Of a stretch of 36,461 bases of DNA, positions 26,059-34,653 are shown piece after piece. The stretch covers positions 1-36,461 of the forward strand of contig CAMAPO010000011.1 in NCBI GenBank assembly GCA_945860245.1. Reading direction: 5' to 3'. Under the pieces are notes generated by a model. It was not told the origin of the DNA. It saw only the letters and a program-made list of their open reading frames with translations, and did not search any database. Each line of letters starts with the position of its first letter. The stretch's first letter is position 1. Made by a program: the position numbers and the translations under genes. The stretch is from Bifidobacterium breve (lineage in GTDB: Bacteria > Actinomycetota > Actinomycetes > Nanopelagicales > Nanopelagicaceae).

Positions 26059-26571
26059 ATGAAAAATCTACTCCTTTCAATAATCGGTGCGCTCGTACTG
26101 TCAGGGTGCGCAGCATCGTCGCAATCAGGCTCTGAATACAGCGCAGATGACATTGCATTTGCCGAGATGATGATCCCTCATCACGAACAAGCTATAGAGA
26201 TGTCTGAAATAGCTTTGCTCAACACGACAAACCCTGAAGTCTTACAACTTGCTCAAGAAATCAAGGATGCACAAGCCCCTGAAATTGCGTTAATGAAGAG
26301 TTGGGACGGAGTAAAGGTTTCAACTCACGCCGGACATATGATGGATGGGATGTTGAGCGAAGGTGAATTGAATGATCTTCGTGAAGCGAAAGATCAAGAA
26401 TTTGATCGGCTCTTTCTGCAAGGAATGATTAAGCATCATGAGGGAGCAATTGTTATGGCCCAAGAGGTTGCAACTTCTATGAACAAAGATGTTGCAGATC
26501 TAAGCGCTTCCATCATTAACGCTCAGGAGTTAGAAATAGCTGCGATGAGAGAGTTGCTGCTAAAATCCTAA
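26059..26571 (+). CDS. DUF305 domain lipoprotein
   Basis: A 170-residue lipoprotein. The signal peptide ends in the lipobox LSGC (cysteine near residue 17), followed by a Ser-rich linker. The mature part is a DUF305 domain with two HH motifs: FAEMMIPHHEQAIEMSEIAL and FLQGMIKHHEGAIVMAQEVA. The pattern is Met- and His-rich and ferritin-like. Some DUF305 proteins (CopM in cyanobacteria) bind copper, so a periplasmic or surface metal role is possible but not shown. No copper pump or chaperone gene is nearby. It converges with the ABC ATPase gene, 23 bases apart. It is the only clear lipoprotein among the exported proteins of this window. Confidence 0.9.
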   Translation: MKNLLLSIIGALVLSGCAASSQSGSEYSADDIAFAEMMIPHHEQAIEMSEIALLNTTNPEVLQLAQEIKDAQAPEIALMKSWDGVKVSTHAGHMMDGMLSEGELNDLREAKDQEFDRLFLQGMIKHHEGAIVMAQEVATSMNKDVADLSASIINAQELEIAAMRELLLKS

Positions 26572-26594
26572 TTTAAATAAGAGAGTGTCAGTTC

Positions 26595-28241
26595 TTACTT
26601 TAGGCCCAGTCTAAGTGCGCGACGTTCAGCTTGGACTCTAGGGTCAGGCACTGGTACAGCATCAATAAGTCGACGAGTGTAAGCCTGTTGAGGATTCTTA
26701 AGAATGCTATCTCTTTCTCCCTGCTCAACGAGCAGTCCATCCTGCATTACTGCGACGCGATGACAGAGGATGTCAATAACAGCCAAATCGTGTGAAATGA
26801 AAAGGCAAGCAAATTGCAACTTTGACTGCAAATCTAGAAACAATTCCAAAAATCTGGCTTGTACTGAAACATCAAGAGCTGATGTGGGCTCATCAGCAAT
26901 AAGCAAGTCCGGAGTCAGAGCCAGAGCGCGAGCAATACCTACTCGTTGTCTCTGTCCCCCAGACAGCTCGTGAGGAAAGCGATTCCTGTAATGACGAGGC
27001 AACTCGACAGACTCAAGGAGATCTTCAACTTCTTTGTTGAGGGCTTCACCTTCTGCTTTTTTTGCAAGAAGAATTGGTTCACCAATTGATTCACCAATCG
27101 GCATTCTGGGATTTAGGGAAGATGCAGGATCTTGAAAAACAATTCCAGTATGGCGCCTGATCGATTTCAGAAGATCTGAGCCTGCATTGGAGATGTCAGT
27201 TCCTACAATTTCTATTCTTCCCGATTTGATTGGGAGCAAACCAATCGCGCCGCGTCCGACCGTCGTCTTGCCCGATCCAGATTCCCCGACCAAGCCCACA
27301 ATCTCACCGCGATAAATCTCTAAATCAAAGTCCTTAACTGCGGTAAATGCCGGAACGCGCCCTCTCTTTGGGTACTCAATAGTTACATTTTCCATCTTTA
27401 ATACCGGTTCAGATCGTTGTGCGGTATCAACTACAAAATTTCTCTTTTTGCCCTTTCCTAAAACGGGAACTGCTGCAAGAAGTTCTTTTGTATAAGGATG
27501 TGTTGGGTTATAAAAAATCTGCTCCGAAGTTCCTGACTCAACAATAACTCCATTTTTCATTACGAGAATGTCATCCGCTAAATCAGCGACCACTCCCATC
27601 GCATGTGTAATAAGCAAAATCGCAGAGTTGAGTTTATCTTTAAGTCCTCGCATCAACTCCAGAATTTCAGCTTGTACGGTCACATCGAGTGCTGTAGTTG
27701 GCTCATCGGCTATCAGTAGTGACGGGTCGCACGCCAAAGCTTGAGCAATCATTGCTCTTTGGCGCTGTCCACCTGAAAGCTGATGTGGATACTTGTCAAT
27801 GGCAATGTGTGGTTCTGGAATTTCTACCATTGTTAGCAACTCAATAGCCCGATTTTTTGCTTCGGTAGGGCCTAAATCAAAGTGTGCCCTAAGCGTCTCA
27901 GAAATCTGAAAACCAATTGTATAAACTGGATTTAATGCGGTCATTGGCTCTTGGAAAATGTATGCAACCTCTTTGCCACGAAACTTTCTAAGAACTTTTG
28001 CGGAAGCGCCTTGCATCTCTTGACCTTTAACTTTTACGCTCCCGCTCATTCTCGAATTGGGTGCGAGTAAACTCATAAGTCCCATTGCAGTAGTTGACTT
28101 GCCACTACCTGATTCACCAACAATTGCCAGAACTTTTCCTGGCTTCAAGTCAAAATTCATATTTGAAGCAGCCGGGTACCAAACACCTTCTACCCAAAAT
28201 TCGACAGAAAAATCTCTAACTTCAAGAATTGATTCAGACAA
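26595..28241 (-). CDS. Peptide-type ABC transporter ATP-binding protein, fused DppD-DppF
   Basis: A 548-residue protein with two complete ABC ATPase domains. Each has Walker A (GESGSGKST and GESGSGKTT), the signature (LSGGQRQRAMIAQAL and LSGGQRQRVGIARAL) and Walker B (LLIADEPTTALD and LLIADEPTSALD). This is the DppD plus DppF pair joined, as in YejF or GsiA, importing di- or oligopeptides or similar. The TTG start is supported by a GGGAGAG Shine-Dalgarno six bases upstream. The gene is in line with the dppB/dppC genes but separated from them by the oppositely oriented PH-domain gene, so it needs its own promoter or read-through. The PH-gene GTG lies 34 bases away, divergent. Confidence 0.93.
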   Translation of the reverse strand: MSESILEVRDFSVEFWVEGVWYPAASNMNFDLKPGKVLAIVGESGSGKSTTAMGLMSLLAPNSRMSGSVKVKGQEMQGASAKVLRKFRGKEVAYIFQEPMTALNPVYTIGFQISETLRAHFDLGPTEAKNRAIELLTMVEIPEPHIAIDKYPHQLSGGQRQRAMIAQALACDPSLLIADEPTTALDVTVQAEILELMRGLKDKLNSAILLITHAMGVVADLADDILVMKNGVIVESGTSEQIFYNPTHPYTKELLAAVPVLGKGKKRNFVVDTAQRSEPVLKMENVTIEYPKRGRVPAFTAVKDFDLEIYRGEIVGLVGESGSGKTTVGRGAIGLLPIKSGRIEIVGTDISNAGSDLLKSIRRHTGIVFQDPASSLNPRMPIGESIGEPILLAKKAEGEALNKEVEDLLESVELPRHYRNRFPHELSGGQRQRVGIARALALTPDLLIADEPTSALDVSVQARFLELFLDLQSKLQFACLFISHDLAVIDILCHRVAVMQDGLLVEQGERDSILKNPQQAYTRRLIDAVPVPDPRVQAERRALRLGLK

Positions 28242-28275
28242 GACAAACTCTCCCTACTTGTGAGAACCTTCTCTT

Positions 28276-28887
28276 GTGAAAAGTGAAGAAGAGGTCCGTT
28301 CCAATATTGAACTTTTCAGAAGTCGCGCCAGCAGTGCTGGATTTTTCTTCTTGAGTTTTATATTTGTTGGTATGGTATTTCAATCCATAGTCTCCAGCGG
28401 AGCCAAAGAAATTGCCTTTACTATCGCGTGGGCCACTTTCGCTATTACTACTTTCTATGCACTTATGCATAAACCAAAAATCGTGATCTTTGACGAGGGA
28501 ATTGAAATCGTTAATCCAATTTCTAGACATACGATTTCTTGGAGCGATGTACGATCTATTGATACTCGCTTTAGCCTCTCCGTAACGAATAATGATGGGA
28601 AACGAATCCATGCTTGGGCTGCTCCAGCTCCTGGGCGATACCACTCTAGAAGACTCCACTCGAGCGACTTGCGAGGACTGAAGTTGGGTATGACTGGAAA
28701 CATCAAGGCCGGAGAGTCCCCCAAATCTGATTCCGGGGCGGCTTACCTGCTCACTTCTGCGAGATTTGAAGGCTTTAAAGCTCGTCCTACTTCTATTAGG
28801 CAAAGCGTCTCTGCAAAATTCAAACGGGAATGGACTTCTGCTGTTATAGCCATTGTTGCAATGGCCGCTCTTATCGCGCTGCGTTAA
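28276..28887 (+). CDS. Bacterial PH-domain membrane protein
   Basis: A 203-residue protein. Two membrane segments (about residues 20-42 and 45-63) precede a short bacterial PH-like domain beginning PKIVIFDEGIEIVNPISRH and continuing through ISWSDVRSIDTRFSLSV, a pattern shared by actinobacterial PH_6-type proteins. A charged linker then leads to a C-terminal membrane helix (about 184-202). The role of such proteins is unknown. It is on the plus strand, squeezed between genes of a minus-strand peptide transporter, its stop 1 base from the dppC stop and its start 34 bases from the ATPase start. A 220-residue antisense frame covers the same region but lacks any recognisable domain. The GTG start has no clear Shine-Dalgarno. 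Confidence 0.75.
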   Translation: MKSEEEVRSNIELFRSRASSAGFFFLSFIFVGMVFQSIVSSGAKEIAFTIAWATFAITTFYALMHKPKIVIFDEGIEIVNPISRHTISWSDVRSIDTRFSLSVTNNDGKRIHAWAAPAPGRYHSRRLHSSDLRGLKLGMTGNIKAGESPKSDSGAAYLLTSARFEGFKARPTSIRQSVSAKFKREWTSAVIAIVAMAALIALR

Positions 28888-28888
28888 A

Positions 28889-29977
28889 TCAAACATTTTG
28901 TGACTTTCTCATCAGGCGATTGAATAGTTTAACTCTTCGCTCTTTGAGGGTTACTTTTCTTCTCTGTCGAGGATCGAAAGCATCTCGCAAGCCATCTCCG
29001 ATGAAGTTAATACTCAGCGCAATAGTGATAATTGTTATTCCCGGCCACCAGAAAAGATATGGTCTGGTAGTAAACGCATCCTGATAGGTACTGATGAGAA
29101 GACCAAGGGATACATCTGGTGGAATCACGCCGAAGCCCAGATACGAGAGAGCGGTTTCCAACAGAATCGCGCCAGACATCAACAGGGTTACTGACACGAC
29201 AATAACTCCAACCGCATTGGGCAGAATATGTTTGAAAATTATTCTGTTGTTGCTCGCTCCGGCTACTCTGGCAGCATCTACAAATTCTCGCTCACGTAGT
29301 GAGAGGAATTCACCTCGAACCAGTCGAGACAATCCGGTCCAAGCAAATAGACCGAGATAAAATGCTAAAAAGAGAGCGCCTAAATTTCCAAAGTGGTATC
29401 CAATAACAGAACCAATGATGATTGAAGGGATTGTGATTAGGAAATCTACGAATCTCATCAATACGTTATCAATACGACCAGCAAAGAATCCAGCAATTGC
29501 TCCTACTACAGTTCCGATAATTCCCGCAACGGTACCGATAATGAAGGTAACCATCAGCGAGCGTTGCGCGCCACGCAAAACCATCGCAAGATAGTCATGT
29601 CCGATGTCATCTTGACCTAGTGGGTGTTCTCCTAAGCGAATGCCATCCCCACCAAGCCATTTAGGAACTACGGAAAGAGTTGGGCAACCAAGTCGTCCTT
29701 CTGAGCAAACAATGAGATCACTTAAAGTGTCAATATTGTGCTTCCACCAACCAGGAATTTGCCAAGGCCCAACGTGAAAACCAGAGCCAGTGAAGACAAA
29801 TAAAACTAAGGTGGTCAGAATAATTAGTGAAGTGACTGCTGCTCTGTGATTTAGGAAACGCCGGATGACAATCTGGCGTTGAGTTAAGCCCTGTACTTCT
29901 CTGTTAGCGATGGCATTTTCTGCAGAATCGATTTCAGCGCTCTGCAAAGTACTAGTTTTTTTCTTAAAAGTTCTCAT
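28889..29977 (-). CDS. Peptide-type ABC transporter permease, DppC family
   Basis: A 362-residue inner-membrane permease. The N-terminal cytoplasmic part is followed by a first membrane helix, a loop with WLGGDGIRLGEHPLGQDDIGHDYLAMVLRGAQRSL, which is the DppC/OppC hallmark (HPLGTDxxGRD type), and the permease core with the EAA loop REFVDAARVAGASNNRIIFKHILPN. It pairs with the DppB-type product encoded upstream, overlapping by ATGA (29974-29977). Substrate specificity within the peptide/nickel family cannot be read. Confidence 0.92.
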   Translation of the reverse strand: MRTFKKKTSTLQSAEIDSAENAIANREVQGLTQRQIVIRRFLNHRAAVTSLIILTTLVLFVFTGSGFHVGPWQIPGWWKHNIDTLSDLIVCSEGRLGCPTLSVVPKWLGGDGIRLGEHPLGQDDIGHDYLAMVLRGAQRSLMVTFIIGTVAGIIGTVVGAIAGFFAGRIDNVLMRFVDFLITIPSIIIGSVIGYHFGNLGALFLAFYLGLFAWTGLSRLVRGEFLSLREREFVDAARVAGASNNRIIFKHILPNAVGVIVVSVTLLMSGAILLETALSYLGFGVIPPDVSLGLLISTYQDAFTTRPYLFWWPGITIITIALSINFIGDGLRDAFDPRQRRKVTLKERRVKLFNRLMRKSQNV

Positions 29978-31518
29978 AGCCTATTACCCACTCTAATTCT
30001 CGGGTCTAACGCCGCATACAAGAGGTCAGCTACCAGATTTGCTAACACCGCAAGTGTCGCAGTAACCGCAAAAACACCCATCAGTAAGTTCAAATCGTAG
30101 CCGCTAATGGCTTTATTGAAGAGCGTTCCCATTCCAGACCAACCGAAGACTCGCTCGGTAATGATTGCTCCGCCGATGACGCCTGAAATGTCTACAACGA
30201 TAATTGTTGTTATAGGAATCATCGTATTTCGAAAAGCGTGTCGAACCACAACAACTCTTTCACTCAATCCCTTAGCTCTGGCAGTGCGTATATAGTCCTG
30301 ATTAAGTACTTCCAACATTGTTCCGCGTGTAAAACGAATATATCCAGCAAATGAAATTAGCGTAAGCGCAACGGTAGGCAAGATTAGGTGAACCACTGTG
30401 TCTAATTGAACCAACCAGAAATCATCAGTCGTCAATAATGGATTCATTTGGCCTATGGTAGGAATTGGCCGTCCATTGACACCGTCCAAAGTAAGATACT
30501 CGCTCCACGTGCTTAGCAAACGATCAAGAATCACGACTAGTCCACATCCAATAGATGTGATTACTGAAGTGCGAATCACGGCTCCTCGATCAATTTTCGC
30601 AAACAAAACGCTAATCAACGTGGCGGTAGAAATAGTTAGTACTGCAAGAGCGAGAATTAGCAACCAACTTGAATATTTATCGAATACGTACTGAAGTGGG
30701 TAGTACAAGATAAGCGTAATCAACGCAATCGAAAGAGAAGACTTCAGCGCGGGGCGATTATCAAGGCCCATAGAAATAGCGGTTACTGCAAATGCAATGC
30801 CGACTGAGAGGATGAATACGACTATTGGTCCCAGGCCAGGGTCATAGAACCACTTTAAGGCCACGATCGCCGTGAGTATGCCGAAAGTCAAAATAAAGGC
30901 AGATAGAGCAACTTTTGCAATTCTGTTTTTTGATCCACCGATAACACCGGCCCAAAAAACAGCAGTGAAAGCTGCAATTAAAATTCGCCACCCTATATCT
31001 ATGTAACCCACTTCAAGAAAGTCGTTAAATTCGATTGCAAGAAACTGTTTAAGTAATACTGCAACCCAGAAAATAGGAAGTGAAAACATCAGGAAAGAGA
31101 AAAAAGTTACAACATAATCAAATCGACTGTATTGCCTTATGGCTGTGACCATACCAAGTGCAATTCCCAAAAATATTGCGGTAAGAGTAGCGGCGGTAAC
31201 TAGCTTCAGTGTGGTGGGAATCGCCGCTGAAAGTCTTGAGATGACATCTTCATTATCTCGGGTTACTCCAAAATTCAGTTTTCCGTAAAATACGCCAAGT
31301 ACTCCTTCAAGCCACTTGAAGTAGCGAAGAGGTGGGGGCGTTTCGAGATCCAATTGTCGAACCAGCGCCCGCAAGGCAGATTGCGACTTTTCGTCAGTCG
31401 CGAATTTATATTGTTCGCGAGGGTCTCCGGATATAGCTGTTAAGTTGTAGAGGATAAAACTTGATCCAAACAAGATAACAAAGAGCGTGCCAATACGCCT
31501 GCCGATAAATGCCAACAC
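29974..31518 (-). CDS. Peptide-type ABC transporter permease, DppB family with large insertion
   Basis: A 514-residue permease, about 180 residues longer than typical DppB/OppB. The N-terminus (RRIGTLFVILFGSSFILYN) and the core with the EAA loop (DYIRTARAKGLSERVVVVRHAF, about 409-429) and the end AALDPRIRVG are normal. Between about residues 173 and 345, normally a short periplasmic region, lies an extra segment with roughly five hydrophobic stretches, such as AFILTFGILTAIVAL, VVFILSVGIAFAVTAI and LLILALAVLTISTATLI. The start is GTG with AGGAG 11 bases upstream, a rather long spacing. It sits 159 bp downstream of the binding-protein gene, with a stem-loop between. Confidence 0.92.
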   Translation of the reverse strand: MLAFIGRRIGTLFVILFGSSFILYNLTAISGDPREQYKFATDEKSQSALRALVRQLDLETPPPLRYFKWLEGVLGVFYGKLNFGVTRDNEDVISRLSAAIPTTLKLVTAATLTAIFLGIALGMVTAIRQYSRFDYVVTFFSFLMFSLPIFWVAVLLKQFLAIEFNDFLEVGYIDIGWRILIAAFTAVFWAGVIGGSKNRIAKVALSAFILTFGILTAIVALKWFYDPGLGPIVVFILSVGIAFAVTAISMGLDNRPALKSSLSIALITLILYYPLQYVFDKYSSWLLILALAVLTISTATLISVLFAKIDRGAVIRTSVITSIGCGLVVILDRLLSTWSEYLTLDGVNGRPIPTIGQMNPLLTTDDFWLVQLDTVVHLILPTVALTLISFAGYIRFTRGTMLEVLNQDYIRTARAKGLSERVVVVRHAFRNTMIPITTIIVVDISGVIGGAIITERVFGWSGMGTLFNKAISGYDLNLLMGVFAVTATLAVLANLVADLLYAALDPRIRVGNRL

Positions 31519-31600
31519 GACTTAAAGAACTCCTAACAAATAATAGTGATCATCATTTAGCCGAATAGTTCGTCGGATAGTGAATATAGATAAAGTGCGA

Positions 31601-31622
31601 GGGTGCCCCATTGGGGGCACCC
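31601..31622. terminator. Stem-loop between the binding-protein and permease genes
   Basis: GGGTGCCCC (31601-31609), loop ATTG, GGGGCACCC (31614-31622): a perfect 9-bp GC-rich stem with no U-run on the minus strand. It probably acts as a partial terminator or protects the 3' end of the binding-protein mRNA, keeping that protein in excess over the permeases. Confidence 0.6.
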
Positions 31623-31677
31623 GCGCACCTATCTTTCTAATAAGGTTTTTAACGCAACTTGCGCTAAAACAACTCTA

Positions 31678-33516
31678 TTAGTTGCTCCACTCCCAATAAT
31701 TCCAAACTAGGTTTGGAGTGATTGGTGATGGCTTTACTCCCTTGAGAGTTGTTGCAATGGCGGTCACACCTGGCCACTGGAACAAAGGAATCGTGTAGGC
31801 ATTCTTTGACTGTTCTTTTTCAATGGCTTGCCAGTATCGATTTCTTGAAGCTTCTCGAAGTGGATCTCCCTTGAGGACAGAGCAGTTCTTGTCGATTGCG
31901 GGGTTTATCCATCCCCAGGTTGAGTTAGGTGACTCGGATTCGGTCTGTCCGCAGTCGCCTACTTGCACTGGCAAACCAGCACCCCAAGCAAAGAGTCCCG
32001 CATCGTATTCGAGGTTTGAAGTCTGGCTAGACCAGTCTGCGCGACCTCCGCATGCAACCGTAAAGCCAACCTTTGCCCAAGATGCTGCGTACAACTGGCA
32101 CTGAGCTGTGCGTCGGGCATTATTGCGGTGCAATAAGTTGACTACAACAGGCTTTGACTTCCAGTTTGGGACAAGTTTGTTCATTAACGATGTTGCTTCA
32201 GCCATGCGAGCTGTGTAGGAAGCACCAAAATATTGCTTCACACCGTTGTTAAGGATGTATGACTTGTAAGCCGCTCCATCCGAAGGCATCACAACTCGTG
32301 AATTCAATACAACAGCACTTACGTCAGTTGGAAGAATGATTTTTTGAATCATGTCTTCGCGTGGTACCGCAAGGAGGAAGGCTCGACGAAGTTCTCGTGC
32401 CCTCTTGGTCTCTCCAGCAAACGGACCCTTGTAATCTCCCACATCGTTAGGACCGGCAGTTCTAAGTGCAAGCTGCTCGTATGTGGTTTGTGGACCAGCG
32501 TCAAGGGTAATATTCTTGATCGCCTTCAGTTGAGTGAGCCCATCGGCAGTTACTTGACCTCCATAAAGGTCAATTTCCTTATTTGCGAGGGCTTGTGGCG
32601 CTGAAGTATCAGCGATATCAAAGCGGTAAACGATCTTATCGATCTCGGTGGTCTCTGGACCTGACATACCATTTGTAACAGGATCAATTACGAGAGTACA
32701 GCTAATTTGATCGATACAAGATTGCAACTTGAATCCACCATTGCTTACAAGCAGAAGTGGATTTGTGCTGGCGTTTACAGTCGTAATGTTGTAGCTCGTT
32801 GACCAGATCTTTCCCATGGCCTTGAAGCGAGCGGTGTCCTTGGTCAGATAGTCATCCAAGAACTTAGCCTTTGCTGCTTTACTTGCAGCATCTGTACCAA
32901 GCGTTGTCTTTCCATCGGCAAGTAACGAAAGAGCGTGCACAGGGAATGGGCCTGGAGCGTACTGATCCCAATCCGCAAACGCCTTGTCGTAAACAAGAGT
33001 AAGGGTCATGTTGTTATCGCTGAGGACTGTTGACTTTATGCGCTTGGTGTAAGTACCACCATAGCCAAGAGAGTCAAATGCAGTAACTCCAGCAGAAGGA
33101 TCGCCTAATCCAGCATCAATTGACCACTTCTCACTTGAAACTACGTGTGAAAGGAGTAAGTCAACGGCATCAATTGGAGTTCCATCATTCCAAGTTTGGT
33201 TTGGCTTGACTGTGTAGCTAACTCGGAATCCTGTTGAGTCTTTCTTGGATTTCCAAGTACCAAACTTTGTGTTTGGAACAAGTTTTTTCGCATCATTAGC
33301 GTAGTAGAAACCGAACCCGGTTGGATACATAACTTCGGAGTTTGTCGCCAAGTTCATTTCTGTTACAGAACTATTTAGGCCTGTGAGTGGCGTTGGTTGT
33401 GTAAGTACAACTGTTCTTGGCGCAGCCTGCGCCGTGAAGATCAGAATGTCTGCCAATAGCAAGCCCGCAATAGTTCCCACAATTGTGGAACGTCGAGCCA
33501 GAGTCTTTAGGTTCAA
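31678..33516 (-). CDS. Peptide-type ABC transporter substrate-binding protein (SBP family 5)
   Basis: A 612-residue exported binding protein. The signal peptide has a basic start (LKTLARRST), a hydrophobic core and a likely cleavage at TAQA-AP. No lipobox cysteine is present. The family 5 fold shows in VKPNQTWNDGTPIDAVDLL, the usual marker, and in DGGQ-like and TIPLFQWPGVTAI stretches near the C-terminus. The start is the TTG at 33516, with a strong AAAGGAG five bases upstream. An upstream frame to 33576 would put 20 hydrophobic residues before the Shine-Dalgarno and is unlikely. It feeds the DppB/DppC/ATPase genes that follow on the minus strand. The ligand is unknown. Confidence 0.92.
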   Translation of the reverse strand: MNLKTLARRSTIVGTIAGLLLADILIFTAQAAPRTVVLTQPTPLTGLNSSVTEMNLATNSEVMYPTGFGFYYANDAKKLVPNTKFGTWKSKKDSTGFRVSYTVKPNQTWNDGTPIDAVDLLLSHVVSSEKWSIDAGLGDPSAGVTAFDSLGYGGTYTKRIKSTVLSDNNMTLTLVYDKAFADWDQYAPGPFPVHALSLLADGKTTLGTDAASKAAKAKFLDDYLTKDTARFKAMGKIWSTSYNITTVNASTNPLLLVSNGGFKLQSCIDQISCTLVIDPVTNGMSGPETTEIDKIVYRFDIADTSAPQALANKEIDLYGGQVTADGLTQLKAIKNITLDAGPQTTYEQLALRTAGPNDVGDYKGPFAGETKRARELRRAFLLAVPREDMIQKIILPTDVSAVVLNSRVVMPSDGAAYKSYILNNGVKQYFGASYTARMAEATSLMNKLVPNWKSKPVVVNLLHRNNARRTAQCQLYAASWAKVGFTVACGGRADWSSQTSNLEYDAGLFAWGAGLPVQVGDCGQTESESPNSTWGWINPAIDKNCSVLKGDPLREASRNRYWQAIEKEQSKNAYTIPLFQWPGVTAIATTLKGVKPSPITPNLVWNYWEWSN

Positions 33517-33783
33517 GGTCTCTCCTTTGTGATTGATAAATGAATAAAATATGAAAAGTAGATGAACAAGATTCACGAGGGGCCTTGGTCACTATTCTTC
33601 TGAACGGAGATTACCCCAGCGAACCTGCATCAACAACCCCTCCAGGAGTGATATGCGGGCGTAGTCGAATCCTAATATAACGGATTGATATAAAACTTCA
33701 GTGGAATAAGCGTAAAGAAGGAACTTGGCCTTACCAATACTATCCACCCTTAACACACCTGTTAGGTATAAAAATTGTCTATA

Positions 33784-34653
33784 TTAGGGAAGTTTCCTAA
33801 AACTCTTACCCTCATTTTTTGATGTATAGATATCTGAACCCACGGTTACCAGCATCATCTGATCACTAGCGCTCAGAATCCCTGGAGCACCCTTAAATGT
33901 GCTCTGCTTGGTCCACGTTTTTCCAATGTTCGTCGACTTGTAGAGCGAATTACCGCTCAGCGAATAGAGACCTGATTTACTCCACTCAATCTGAGTGAAT
34001 TTAAGAGCGCTCTTAATTTTAGAACTTGTTTTGAAAGCACTTTCGGTAAGGAGTAATTCGGAATTCTTCAGCGCTATAGCCATTCCTGACATCTCAGGTG
34101 ATACTGCAATATCTGCGAAGGTATTTACTCCTAAAGAACTCCAGGTCTTTCCGGAGTTAGCTGAGTGCAATAAATCTCCACTCTGCGAATCTGCACCATA
34201 TAAATCAGTTCTGGCACCTTCTAAAAAGTGAAAATCTACCTTCCCAACCAATGAGACGGCCTTCCAACTCAATCCACCATCAATAGATTTAACGAGGCCG
34301 ATTGGGTTTGGCGCTTTGGAACCTGCGGCAGGATGCCCACTTGCGAAGAACACCTTACCTAAGGTTGTAAATCCCATCACATCAATTCTATCTTTTCCAA
34401 CCAACTTCATATCATTCTTACTAACTAGCTCAAATAGTCCTTCGTGAGTCAAAACAAGCACTTTCTTTTCAATAACTTTTACATGATGTATGTGTGAGAC
34501 TGAATTAAGGGTTTCCGCACTTGCTTGGTTAATGAAGCCCATCGAAGCAATGAATGCGAAAATGAGAAACAAGTAATTCGAGGTAACTTTGACCGACGAG
34601 GCCAGGGTGGTAATTGTCGCTGCTACAAGTGCTTTCATTTTTATTAAGTTCAA
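33784..34653 (-). CDS. Exported Asp-box (BNR) beta-propeller protein
   Basis: A 289-residue secreted protein. An N-terminal hydrophobic region (YLFLIFAFIASMGFI, cleavage near NQASA-ET) leads to repeats carrying Asp-box motifs S-x-D/N-x-G-x-(T/S)-W/F: SIDGGLSW, SANSGKTW, STNIGKTW and SKNEGKSF, spaced 35-60 residues apart. This is the sialidase/sortilin-type propeller architecture, but no sialidase catalytic residues are evident, so it is more likely a binding or scaffold protein. The frame starts at a TTG overlapping the stop of the NlpC/P60 gene (TTGA), and an ATG five codons later (ending 34638) is an alternative. Coupling to the hydrolase gene suggests a shared cell-surface role. Confidence 0.75.
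   Translation of the reverse strand: MNLIKMKALVAATITTLASSVKVTSNYLFLIFAFIASMGFINQASAETLNSVSHIHHVKVIEKKVLVLTHEGLFELVSKNDMKLVGKDRIDVMGFTTLGKVFFASGHPAAGSKAPNPIGLVKSIDGGLSWKAVSLVGKVDFHFLEGARTDLYGADSQSGDLLHSANSGKTWSSLGVNTFADIAVSPEMSGMAIALKNSELLLTESAFKTSSKIKSALKFTQIEWSKSGLYSLSGNSLYKSTNIGKTWTKQSTFKGAPGILSASDQMMLVTVGSDIYTSKNEGKSFRKLP

Noticed and set aside
27070-27105. GTTCACC-like direct repeats as a third Pho box
   Set aside because: They lie inside the ABC ATPase coding region with a 12-bp rather than 11-bp period and encode normal family residues.
28234-28896. A 220-codon minus-strand frame opposite the PH-domain gene
   Set aside because: Its translation is Ser/Arg-rich with no recognisable domain and overlaps the ends of both neighbours, while the plus-strand frame has membrane segments and a PH-like pattern.
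33517-33576. An extra 20-residue N-terminus on the peptide-binding protein
   Set aside because: The strong AAAGGAG five bases before the TTG at 33516 and the normal signal peptide that follows fix the start. The upstream residues would be translated Shine-Dalgarno and leader.
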